Assembly: GCA_020055645.1 (NCBI GenBank)
Contig: CM034547.1
Location: forward strand, 70,218,884-70,282,883
Source: Tomocerus qinae
Taxonomy: Eukaryota; Arthropoda; Collembola; Entomobryomorpha; Tomoceridae
Direction: 5' to 3'
DNA: 64,000 nucleotides
The notes beneath the pieces were generated by a model. The model was not told where the DNA came from. It did not search any database and saw nothing but the letters and a program-made list of their open reading frames with translations. Positions 38,201 to 49,780 of the stretch are shown in pieces; position 1 is the first letter of the stretch, and the number at the start of each line of letters is the position of its first letter. The translations under genes and the position numbers were made by a program.

Positions 38201-38493
38201 TAAAACTCGTATTAAGTACAGTCCACTTTGCATAATGCTCATACTTGTAAATACTCGGTTTTACTTCTCGGTGATAATAGGTTATTTGTACAATAAGAAA
38301 GAAATGGGCAAACAAGCCATAAAATGTTTTTGAAGTGAAAAACAAAGCTGTAGTTGTAAAACGGACGTAATTTTAGAGCTTATTGGCTAAGCAACTACTT
38401 AAGCAAATATATAGAACAGGAAATGCAACAACTTTCTGGAAACTTTCACTTACTGGTGGCATGAATAACCCTGAAATTAATCTTTTCGAGCAT
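29300..38493 (-). CDS. CEP104: CEP104 homologue, ciliary-tip TOG protein without C-terminal zinc fingers
   Basis: Thirteen minus-strand exons join in frame: 38493-38454, 37228-37058, 36093-35849, 35331-35112, 33886-33675, 32370-32259, 31837-31726, 31077-30917, 30840-30702, 30671-30486, 30106-29975, 29695-29482 and 29395-29300 (TAA). They give 679 residues against about 925 in human. The N-terminal jelly-roll spans about 1-155, with HGPTVNGWK (vertebrate HAPTVSGWR), QLLAHQYLI and FKARELKSI (vertebrate CKARELKSV). A helical segment at about 195-290 includes RFDYASKLKSTMEHL. A low-complexity linker follows, then a TOG array at about 375-650 (TIKDTIFSVF, QYRQLFQQFDKID). The protein ends 31 residues after the TOG part. 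The vertebrate zinc fingers and SKIP-type EB1 motif are missing; the last residues, SVYIPKI, only approach SxIP. CEP104 is known to act at cilium tips in axonemal microtubule growth. Confidence 0.88.
33149..33225. mobile_element. 77-bp palindromic MITE fragment in a CEP104 intron
   Basis: AGGGTGTACGCGAAAAATGT at the left pairs with ACATTTTTCGCG-like sequence ending in GCGGACACCCT at the right, around an A+T-rich centre, with TA dinucleotides on both sides. An end of the form CAGGGTGTNCGC is typical of short Tc1/mariner-type elements. It lies between CEP104 exons 5 and 6. Confidence 0.5.
35469..35568. repeat. paired CTTTCTC palindromes in a CEP104 intron
   Basis: CTTTCTCC-AA-GGAGAAAG (35469-35486) and the perfect palindrome CTTTCTCTGCAGAGAAAG (35551-35568) lie 64 bases apart, with a related TTTCTCTCCGGGGAA between them. 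They could be hairpin ends of a decayed element or protein-binding sites. Function is not inferable from sequence. Confidence 0.4.
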
Positions 38494-40100
38494 CTCCGTT
38501 GTTGAGAGTGTCTGTGTAAAGTTGTTGGTAGACTGAGTCAGTGTCAATGTCACGACCCTTGCCAAAGAGTAATAAAGTTTTTGCTGAATTTCTCCCAATA
38601 GCTTCCGTAGAGACTGAACTCTTTTCTCAGGGAACAAATACAATTACATGCCACAAACATTTTCATGGTGAGTGAACCGGTTCACAAGGAACAGACGCAG
38701 AGGATGCCATTATTGCATCGAATATTCACCAACAATCACAATAGCAGTCGGCGAGCACCACAATTACTGTCACTTTCTCCGCTGCTCTGGATTTGCATCC
38801 GCTTTCTCCACTTTCTCTCCCGTCCACACTCAGCACTTTTCTTCACTCACTCCGTTCACAGTCTCTGATCAATACTAATGCAATGCACCTGCTATCTCTA
38901 GATCTCCACACAACTGAGTAAACCCATATACAGCACGAATATCATCACCCACACGGACAACTCTGTAATTTGGAACACCACTTAAAAATGAACTACATTC
39001 TCCTAGGTGTGCTGCCGTGTCGAAAGTAGAGCACCTTTCTCTTGTTCAGACGTCAAAACTATTTCTCAACTCCTCTCTCAATTCCAAATCACATTTATTT
39101 CAACTCCAGTTAACTTTCACGGCAACCAGGGGAAAGCGTTAATCTTCCCGTCCCTCTCTTTTAACTTATGAATGTGTGTGAGAGGAAAATAAGGTGCGAA
39201 TGGGAATTCCCAGTACCCAGACCATCAAGGAATTGCACAATTCATTCACAGCCACTTCACTTTTAATATTTCACCGTTTTATAATGCTGACATCTTCATT
39301 TTCACAGAAATGGAGAAAGTGGAGAAATCCAACCATATTATTTAGAAAGTTAAACTTAGCTTATTATAAAAACAAGTGATAACAATAACAACTAACGATG
39401 TAGCGGATTATGGATGGATTAAAAGTTGATTGTGATTGTTAGCATAAAAGGCTTTTACAAAACTTACCACCTCTTTTCAAAGTTATTGATTTTCAAGGTA
39501 CAGAGGGACACTTTCTCTTCTTGCTAATTAATGTATCTTGTGATCTTATATGTATAACAACGGGTAGAGCGTAGGCGGTGAGATGAAGTGACTTTTCACC
39601 GTCATTTAGAACAGATAAATCAGATGTCTTGTAGATTCAGTTGGTGTCTCCGGTAGTTTGTTATTCTTTACAATTTTAGCACTTATCAAATGTGACTGTC
39701 ATGATGAAGATAAAGAAATGAGAGAACAAATTCGGACTAGTATTTGATCGTGTGAAAGGAAATGGGAAGACTAACCATGTGGTTGATCGGCACGGCTAAG
39801 AAACGCTCGCTCTCTCAGCGAATGTGATCCCGAATTCTGGCTCACTTTCCATCGCTCCGATTTTCGGCTTCTTTCCCGTCAATTCTCTGCCTTGCTTTGG
39901 TTTGCATCGGCTACTTCACCGCTGCCGGATCGATAATGGTGGAGCTGGAGCTCGAAGCATAGCTCAACGCTAACTCTACAAACTCCGAGCTCAATGTACA
40001 CATCAACTAAAGCAATGAATCTGCTATACTCTTACTTCCTATACCGACTTGCACAAACATACAAACAACTACTTAGTTGAGACAAGGCAGACCTAGTCTT
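38494..40100. other. upstream region of CEP104
   Basis: This is the likely promoter and 5' noncoding region of CEP104. It has CT-rich blocks at about 38740-38870 and a G+C-richer block at about 39780-39970. On the minus strand the latter contains ATGGAAA followed by GTGAGC, which could be a short first exon, but no partner is evident. Confidence 0.35.
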
Positions 40101-43100
40101 ATAAAATTCAGCTATATGGACAGACTTCCTTTCTCCCCATATTCAGGGGCGTAGCTCACTTCCTTAGGTTACATGATTACCATATAAAGCAAATATTCGC
40201 AAAGTTAAGTTAGAAGCGAAATCAAAATGTACATACCAAAATATTGATTGTAAATTTTAAAAGAAATCCCCTTTCAAAATAGTTTATTTTAATTACTGTA
40301 TTTTAGATTAGTCTGAGAGTCCTTTTAAAACAATTCTGACCAATAACCGTATTTTGCTGTACATCTACCGCATATTTCGATTTTTCCATGTCCGATCGTG
40401 TACTGTCTGATTTTTATGCCAACCACGCCAATTTTGTTTTGCATGTCATCCATTGTACGTGCAGCCCACTCTAGCATGATAAGATGATTCATACAGGAAT
40501 ATCGCCATTGGAAGCAGTCATTTCTTACACACCTGAATATGTTGTGATATTTTCCTCTCTATTTTTGCCTGTTGTTGCCCAAAGCAAGTGACTGCATTGA
40601 TGTAAAATAAGGCAGTTATTCTAAAAGGAATTACATTGGTAAAATTCAGGTAATTTGCGGAGTTTGGAGTGGACCCTCTTCCAAATTACGCCGCCTGTCA
40701 ACATCAGTACCCAAAAAGTGTCTTTGTAGGTATTCCTTGTTATATGGCTATTCAGAATTATAAGCCAATTGTACATGGAGAAAGTATGTGGCTAACTGCA
40801 GTTTTACATTGGTATTCGCTCCTTGATGCCCACAGAAGATCGTGTAATGTTATTTGTAGCCTTCGAGCAAATGCATCGATAAAGTAGAGCGCCCTGCCTC
40901 TTAAGCCTTATACTCTCTCTGACATTAACACTTTCGTCTCGAATGGGTTTTGGGTAAGGATCTACTCTGTTTGTATCCGAGTGTGCCTACTCGCGTTTAC
41001 TCTTTCTCTGCCTTTTAGCCGACAAGCGAGCTTCATCATCAAAAGACCGGCTCAATGTATAAAACAACTTTCGTCTTTATGATAACAGCCATTTAAATCG
41101 TTAAGGAGGCTTTAGTAAGTTGTTGGCAATAATAGCAGAATTGCTTCTGTAGTAGTTTCTCTATTAATCCCACCGAAAGTGGGTAAACAAAATAATATTT
41201 AATTCTCCTACATAAATGAGAATCCTCTGTTCTTATGTGCTTGTTGTTCTGATAAATAAATTAGCAGCTGCGTTGCCTCTTTAAATGTTTCTTTCTCACC
41301 CAATTATCATCTAGTACGTTGAATACTAATCTTACATTATCAATTAAGCAAATGTGCGATTATAATTTGCATGACATTTTTTTCGTATTTTATGTTAATA
41401 ATATCGGTACTAAGTTAATTAGTAATTCTACATTAAACGTGGAATAAATTATTGTAATATTATACGTTCTTATAACTGTGTTATTAAGAGAATGAAAGTA
41501 CCTTCATTGTGTAGTTGTAATTTAGCAGTGGTAACTCTAAGTGTTGGGTGTTGACATACAAAGACTCATTTAAAGATGAAAGAAAGCCTCTGAAAGCAAC
41601 AAATTGTCATGTAAATTCCCTGGAATAGAAATTACTCTTAGTTTGAGGTCTTTTTGGCACGTTTTTGCACGCATCAGCTATATGCAAATCATACTTTCTC
41701 CTATTAACATTAGTGTTTTGTATATTTCAGTGTGCTCATAATTTCTCTCCAAGGAACGATAATTTCTCCTCTTGTTAAAATGAATTGAATTAGGTCTTGA
41801 CTACCCTCAGCCTAACTTATTGTAGCCTGTTAATTTGCAAAGTTTACTTTCCTGATAACCATAAAATTATGTGTGTTTGTAGCGTATAGTTTTTCTTTGA
41901 CTGGATCTAAGTGTCATGTATCGCGTATATTAATGCACTCAATTTCCATTCCTGAACATCCTTAGTTGGTGGTGCTGAGGAAATTCTTTGCATAGCATTA
42001 AGATATTCTGCTGTGGTTTATGTACAATGCAAATCTAGGGACATAAGAAAGGCATTAGCCTGGCATGTCGAAAACTTTTCCAAAATTCTTTTGCTTATTG
42101 CCAGCCTATTTGTATTCAGATCAGATTGTTAATTCTTAAGCAGCGGAGTACTATAGGCACAACAATATGGATTCCAGGAAAGAAAGTGAGTATAAGATAG
42201 GCATTAAAGACCTACCTAGATGTACTATATCTGGCTGTTTGAGAAGCACAAGGTCATTAGTAAACTTTAGAGCCTGATTAAAGAACGCGTATTAATTTAC
42301 ATGCCATAAAATTTCCACCGCATTATGACATAATTTGCCCATGCGCCTCATTCCAAATCAACTCTGTTCAGTTAGCAATAATCTCTGTTGATAAAATAAC
42401 CATATCTTGCTATACATCTAGAGCAACTTTAGATTCTCCTTGTCCGAAAACTTTCTGCACGATCTGATTTTTACAGTGTGGTTGGCTTTCCCGACTTGTA
42501 TGCATATATCCGTTTCATTTTATCACCGGGATCACCATGACCTTATTTTATTAGTTTTATGATGATAGACTCTGTTCGATATCCACAAGGATATAATATG
42601 CAAAATAATCAAAATCTTCTCCCACTATTATAAAATGACTTGGCATATTTTCCTCAATTATTTGCTTATCTTTAAGTAGTTTCAGGCTTGTGTCTTAAAA
42701 ACTAAAGATATTAATACGAGTGAATGTAGTACGGTGCACAATAAACTCAAAACTTAAATACAGACACATATACAGTAGAGAAATCTCAATATAAAATTGT
42801 ATACCTTTGGTTCGTGTGAGACAAAGAACTGCTAAGAGAAAGAAGCTTTCTCCAAGATACATCTAGCAGTGACCGCCACACAAACAGAGAAAAATGTTCC
42901 GACTTGGGGCAGCAGATGGCCTATGCACGTTGAAAGCGGAAAGAAAGTTAGTTTCCATCGCAGGGTTTGAGTGAACTGGGCATTACTGAAAGTGTCGAGT
43001 TGAGACTGAGGGAAATTGAGATAAACATTTTATCGTTACTGTTTTTTTGTGATTCGTCAATTCCAAGTGCAGTCAGATGCTCACTCATTTATGATTACGA

Positions 43101-46100
43101 TCTGCTACAAGTTTGATGTTTGAATTTATACTATTTTGCATGTTGCTAAATGTAGAAATTAATATCTATCGTAATGATAGGCATAGTTAGTTCAATAAAT
43201 AAATGTGTATTAGAAAACGCAGTGTATTACGAAACTATGATTCTATATTATGTGGTTCAATAATTTATCTTGTCTTCTACATACATAATATATTTAATAT
43301 GAAGACAACTATTTTGCTTTGTCGGTATATATGAGTTACTAATGAATCTTTATATCAACTTTCAAGAATTCTTCTTGCTATGGGATCATTGGCTATATAA
43401 ACGCATCCCAATTAATAATGACAGTAGAAATACCATCCCCAATTCTCTCTCATCTGCTTACATCTTTACTTCATATTCTCTATCTACAAAATGGAGATCC
43501 CCATGTCCCCCTGAAATGGGCTGTGAATCCACTGGGTCTTCTTCCCCTCTTAAAATATCTATGACATAAAGTTTGGAAATGTTATGAGGGTGGTGATGTA
43601 TTGAGTTCTGTCATTAGAAGGATATTTTCTTGTAGAATAGAAAGAAATAAGTGTAGGGTGGTATGATGCAATATCAATTAACTGATAGGAGTGAGGAGAG
43701 ATATTGATAGTGTGATGGTATGCAGTTAGCATGTAAGTAATATTATGTAGAATGAATTATTTCTGCTCCCGGTGGACTTTCTTAATCTTAGTAGGTCACA
43801 CAATGTCAATTTGTCTTCCTTAGAACAGCAGACGAATACGGAGAAAGGAGCCGCGCATTTTAGGCGAATTTTGGAGTAAATGGTTTTGGGTACTCTGTCT
43901 ATTTGGCCGTGGGAAATACAAAGCCCAGGGGGGACACTTCACTTAATGCTCCTCTTTTTCAACTTTCACATTTCCCTTCGCCTGCCTGGACCTCATAAAG
44001 CGAAACAGCTCCACCAAACGCCACCACATAAATTACACTCTTCACCCTCCACTTAATTGACAAGAGTTAAAGCGTCTTCCTCTCATCTCATGCCGTGCTA
44101 ATCCCTCCATTTAGTTTTCTATTTATTTTCAGAACAATTTCATACTACAAAGAAAAATTAAAAGGTTGATTTTCCATTGAACCTCCAAATCTCCTTAATA
44201 CGCTGTTTTTCTTATTATTTCTTAAAATAGCTGTACATTATGCCTACTAAAGTAAATATCTGAAATTCTCGTGATTTCCTTAAAAATATTAACAATTTAT
44301 AACTTCCTAGTAGCAGAATGGACTAAATTATACATCAGCTTTTCGCTTCGACGAAATACATAGTCATATTTACATGAATAATCCATGTACATTTGTTGGC
44401 GGAATAATCACCCAGATGGGCTAAAGATTGGCTAAAGCTTTACAAAGCATTTACTTCTTAAATAAATGATTTAATTCTGTAAATTGCAGGTCTGTGAAGA
44501 GAGAATTTTCGGGTCACCCGGAAATAGAAAACAAACTTTTATGAATGATGATTAAATTCATGAGTATATATTATATAAACACTTCCATCGGGGTAAATCA
44601 GAAACTCCATGCGCTTTATTATTGCTAGCTGAAGCATGAATAATTCTTTGTCTCAGCATTTAGTGGATAGAAAGTAAAAGAAAGTCAGCTCTGTAGTCAT
44701 GTTTTTAAATAGTGGTCAAAACTAAACCTCTCCTTTAACATTCCTTCTCCATTATTGTTTAATTCATTTATCTTTTGAAAGTTTAGTGCCTCAACAACCT
44801 CCTCATTCATAATTGAAATGTAACTAGTACATTGGCCCACATACTGTACTTCTCATAGCAAGTGTACAATTGTATTACGTCGGACTTTAGGAGGAATCCG
44901 AATTACAAACAATACAAACAACAGCTTTGTTAATTCAACTTACCGACCAGAATTTACAATTTACAATTATACAGATTGAAAATTCCAGTTTTGCAATTGC
45001 AATTTAGTGAATATCTGTTTTTAGAGATATTTTAACAAAATAGTACATCCTATTAGAGAGAGTAGATATTTTGCTGTCCTTGGCCGCCCACGCCCTTCTG
45101 TCCAACCCATGCCTGTGAAACTCTAGTATAACTCTTTATAGAGTCATCTGAATCTGAACACTTTTAGTAGTAGCATTAACGATACAATGTACTGTACTTA
45201 ATGTGACTGCATAATAAGTGAGGACGGGGCAGTGTGATACTTATGGTGAAACTGGTGAAAGTTAGCTCAAAAGTAAAAGGATAGGGAGGACGGGAGGAAG
45301 ATATAAATGCAACATTTCATTTTAAGAAGTACTTACTATTATTTATTTTGTTGTGTAGACAAATGGAAGTTTTATATACACTAAAGTTTGACATTGTTAC
45401 ATTATATATTAACCTTAAGAACAGGTCGATAAATTACATTTGTGTTAAATCGTTTCAGTACAAGGAATAAATGAATCTGTAATCCATATCACTTTATGAT
45501 TTTATCTATGTTCCCATACTCTGTAGTAAAATCTTTCCACTTTCAGTTTGATTATGTGCTAGGTACAGAGGAAACACAGAATAAATTATGGACTCAATGT
45601 TGGGGTTCCGAATTTCAAAATCTACTTCGTAGATATTTCAAACAGGCATTAAACTTTTGGGACTTTATAATTTTTATGTATTCGTCTTGTTTCGGTCCAT
45701 CTTGAATTTCTTCCACTCCGAGAAACATTAACTTTACGTCAATTATGAATGTTCTGCGCATCGTGGAGACAGCATTAAGAACTTACGCACAAATAAGTTA
45801 AGGAAAAGCTATTTTGAAAATAATGGATTTTAATTATGTAGCATCAGCTTGGCCATTTTAGATTGAGATTTGCTCCCTTGGCCATTGTAGAGACAGTAGA
45901 GAATAGAGAGCCAATTGCAGCACGGACTTTCTATGTAATGTACACCTGTCTAGGCGAGACAATGAACTTCCTTGCAATTAATTCATACACACAAAAGAAA
46001 AGGTAGACAGTAGATCGCATTGAGGTAGCTTTTGGACGGTGTGGAATGCGTAGGTGCAGAATGTGCATGGAGGTGAGGGAAACTGTACTTATGATACATG

Positions 46101-46244
46101 TGTGCATTTTTCCCTAGTGGTATTATGTGAAGTCTCTCTCCGATGTAAACTTGCACAAAACAAGCACTGCCATAAAAGTGAAAACAAACATTAAATAAAG
46201 CCACACGCATTTGTGCCCACTTATACGCAGCTAGTAAGTGATAA

Positions 46245-46403
46245 TTTGAAAACTTCTACGGCACGCTGGATCCTACGCTGCCCATCACTGCACACATTAG
46301 CAGGCAGAAGGATCTGAGTTTAGAGCTGGGGACACGCTCAGCATACAGACCACCCAGTACTGCTACTTTGCAGGAACTTTCTTCCCGATATGCGTGTGCT
46401 TAA
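46245..46403 (+). CDS. coding-like pocket, unassigned
   Basis: A 52-codon plus-strand frame between TAA (46242-46244) and TAA (46401-46403) includes KDLSLELGTRSAYRPPSTAT and is clearly richer in G+C than its surroundings. A second frame over the same bases is open too, from an acceptor-like TTAG at about 46303. Because both frames are open, this could equally be noncoding, such as a degraded SINE. No family is recognised. Confidence 0.2.
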   Translation, partial: FENFYGTLDPTLPITAHISRQKDLSLELGTRSAYRPPSTATLQELSSRYACA

Positions 46404-46597
46404 ATCTTCTATTATTTCTGTAGCACTTGAGCTATGATAAAACACCGCTGCATGTATGCAATGTTGATATTTGCAAACAGACTTAAATACGATTTATGTC
46501 CAATACCAAATACAAGGTGACCTGATCACATCGAGTCTTGGGTGTCAGATTGCTTAACCCAACTCGTTCATTTTCCCCTTCAATTACTATTTAAAAG

Positions 46598-46993
46598 ATT
46601 AAGGGTGGTTATTAGCGGGGTAGCTTGAGCATACAGTTTGTGTGTATTACTTAGGATTAGAGTGTAGCCCGTATTTATTTACCGAAAGTCTTCAAAATTT
46701 CCAAAAAGTGTCGGAAGGTGAGCATCTCGGACTTGTGGTTCAGAAAAATTTGAAATTTCTAATAAGTTTTAATTATAGCGTTGGCGAGAAGTCGTGTTTT
46801 CTCGCTGACGTTATATTTCAAAAGGGATTAATTTTTTTATTTTATATTTCGGAGATACAAGTTCCAGATTCACCTTCCTCCACTTTTTGGAAATTTTGAA
46901 AACTTTTGGTAATTAAATATAGATTACACATTATTCCTTCATAATACACTCAAAGTGTATGCTCCAGTTACCCCGCTAATAGCCACCCTTAAT
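46598..46993. mobile_element. 396-bp TTAA-bounded foldback element (piggyBac-type MITE candidate)
   Basis: The left end ATTAAGGGTGGTTATTAGCG is matched in reverse complement at the right end with one mismatch, and the pairing continues for about 170 bases per arm (for example TTCAAAATTTCCAAAAAGTG on the left against the same string on the opposite strand at the right). The centre near 46790 is again palindromic (GGCGAGAA...TTCTCGCT). TTAA lies at both ends (46599-46602 and 46989-46992), the target of piggyBac-type elements. The open frame inside the left arm (46642-46899) is a by-product of the palindrome. Confidence 0.7.
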
Positions 46994-49631
46994 GAAATTA
47001 CTTTATGTCTGTTTATTGCGATACCGCATGTAATAAATATTAAATTGGCACACCTGGCTAAAATTATAATGGGCATTTAGGTATGGCCCAAGTTATAAGT
47101 AGTGACTCATGAATTTTTTAAATCATTGCAATTCATTTACCATGAAGACTCATTTCCTGGCAAATGCTTTACTAGAACAGAAAACCAAATGGACGTTGTG
47201 ACTAGGTTTTTTACAAAAGAATTTGAAGCAAGGAGAGAGTTAAAACGGATAAAGCAATGTGAATGTAAGTTAAACGTCACAGTTTTAATTAGGCAACATT
47301 ATGTCTTGCGTAAATCATTTTTTTCGTGGGGGAAGAAAATATTAAACTGAGATCGTTAGGCAGTAAAGGTAAGTAGTATTATTAAAGATGCAAAAATAGC
47401 TTATCAAACAATCTTAATTGAGAAACAACTGTATTCCGTTTGACTATCGCACACTGAGGTTCTTTATGATGAATAGAATGATAGAGAGAGTGCTTTCAAT
47501 TCCAAGTATTTCATTTTCAGACCAAGTCTCGAGTTATGGCGATTTGTGAAGTAATTAAAACCCTTTGGCTATGCAATACTGAAGTGCGACATAGATCTTA
47601 ATGGCTTAGTTTCACATTCAAGGATAATCTTTGATTCCCTGTGTATAGCCTTTGCATTGTGCCAAACACTCTTAACGTCTTCACTCCTACTTCCTCCCGA
47701 AATCTACATAATGTAATTAAATGTAGCCTGTAGACATTGGATAATTATATGATCTAAATACGTAGAACTCTGAGTACTCTTCTTACTCTTAACAAGCGTC
47801 ACAGTCATAATTGCAAGGAAATTATTTATAGAAGTGTTAACGAGTGCTAATGCACTTTGTCACTTCAGCCTTTCTTCGTTTCTAATCGCCAGATCCGCTC
47901 GTATTTCATAAATATAACAGTTCTATTTTTATTTAATGGGGAAAAGAAACGCCCTTGCGACATAAATAAGTGTGTACACATGGAGAACATGTTGGTCCAT
48001 CCGTTGTGTCGTTAGAAAGAGTAATTTAATTTAATTTAGAACAAACCTGGTGCGTTAATGCAGAGATTTCATCAGCAAGGTATCTTTATGCTTCCCAAAA
48101 TATGTTGCTTGGCTTCTTCCATTTTTCAATAATGATGAGCAAGGAACAGATTTAGCATTTTTTACTGTAGTAAAAAATTCAGTCTGCAGAAATTTCGGTA
48201 TTGAAAAGTAATTTGATATTCGTGAATGTAAATAGTTGATTCTGCTTAGGAAGGAGGAGATTGTGGAGATATGGAATGTGAGCCGGGGAGGAGATGAAAA
48301 GAAGAGTCTTAAAATATTCAGAAGAATCTTAAGTGCCGACATAACCACCAAAGAAATTTTTAATAAGAACATATGCTGTGATTTTTAGTTAGCATGTGAT
48401 TTGCATAGAGGAAGAGAGCAGACATTAGCATACGGACTACATAAGCCACTCCACAATTGTTGGGAGTGGGGAAGTAGCAGTGTGGACTGTGAAAATTCGG
48501 AGAAAGAGGCATCCACGTCATCTTAGCAGAAGGCCCACCCGTCCGACCCAAGTCCACAGGATACAGAAAAATTTGGTGGAGTGAAGAAGAGTGGTATGTA
48601 AAATTAAAAAGGCAGCAGCAGCCCAACTGTTCCTCAGGAGCACTAAACTCGAAAGTTTAATTACCTCCTGAGTCTTATGTAGTTAGTTAGTTGGTTCGTT
48701 AGTAGTGGGAATGTGGGCTGGATGGATGTTCAGCAAAATAGCGTCTGCTTCCTAAATCCAAGACTACGGACTTGTTTTCCTGACACGATTCCTTAGCCAC
48801 TCCATGATCTTCCATCTCGTCCAATCCAGACTCCTCCTATTAGATCTCTACTAAATAAGTACTACTACTCCACAGCTTGAGTGTGAAAAGAATAATTTCT
48901 TTGTATGAGTAGTCTTCTCCTAGCTGTACACATAGCATCTAGTAATAGCGGATAAAGTCTCGGCGAGTTAAGTCAGAGTTGGCGGAAGTGGAGAAAGAGG
49001 CGACTCTTTATAAAATTAGACGTGATGGCGAAGGAGAGGAAATATTCCAAAGTGCAAAGTTTCATTCGGTTTCCCTTCTTTATCATATGGAAAATGGAAG
49101 GCAAGTCAAATGAAGCAAACTAACCAGACCGGAGCATTTGTATCTCTAAGGACTCAATTCAGCCAGCTCCAGTTACTTATTAAGCATGAGGACCGACCGT
49201 CCTCCCTAACCTCTAAAAGGGGTCACTAAAGTTTACAGCGCCTTCCTCTCTGGAATACAAATTACGGATCTCAATGCATAACTAATACTATTCGAGAAAA
49301 AGTGTTATTTTCACAATTGCACTCACTTATAGGCATCTCATCTTATGAAGTGGATTGTTCTCAGCAAATGGAGAGAGCCGCTACGTTATGATACGAAAGT
49401 AAACATTGAGCCAAATAGTTTTATTACACCAGACAGAAAGAACAGCTTTTAGCAGTTGCTTTGCATGTTCACGCGTTTTTATTTCCTCATAAATAGGACT
49501 ACATATAAAAGTACTAATCTCTAAATGCTTACTCTGCAGACAGACAAAGATTGACTGCTTGCCACTACATGCAAATATGCAATGTCCATACGCTTTTACT
49601 TCCACTCCTCGCCCCAACTCACAATTGGTGC

Positions 49632-49780
49632 ACTACTCTTCAGGGCCGCAACCAGAAAAGATTTTCAGAGGGGCTACACGTTTTGACCAATTAGCACTAA
49701 ATAACTAATAGATCATAATTGCAAGAAAATGATTTCGGAAGGAGGGTCGCGGCTGTCGTGGCCCTCCTGGCTACTACTCT
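49632..49780. mobile_element. hAT-type MITE with 8-bp target duplication
   Basis: The 8-mer ACTACTCT occurs at 49632-49639 and again at 49773-49780. Between them is a 133-bp unit beginning TCAGGGCCGCAACCAG and ending in GTGGCCCTCCTGGCT, whose ends are imperfect inverted repeats (CAGGGCCGC against AGGGCCACGAC). An 8-bp duplication and CAGGG-type ends are marks of hAT elements. No coding capacity. Confidence 0.55.

Noticed and set aside
40144-40160. CAGGGGCGTAGCT, resembling a hAT transposon end
   Set aside because: Only one end is seen and no matching inverted end or duplication was found nearby.
45065-45130. Minus-strand terminal-exon-like sequence, AWVGQKGVGGQG
   Set aside because: It follows a fair acceptor, but another frame is also open and it is too short to assign.
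46642-46899. 85-codon frame inside the TTAA-bounded palindrome
   Set aside because: It lies in the hairpin arms and loop; its openness reflects the palindrome, and it matches no family.
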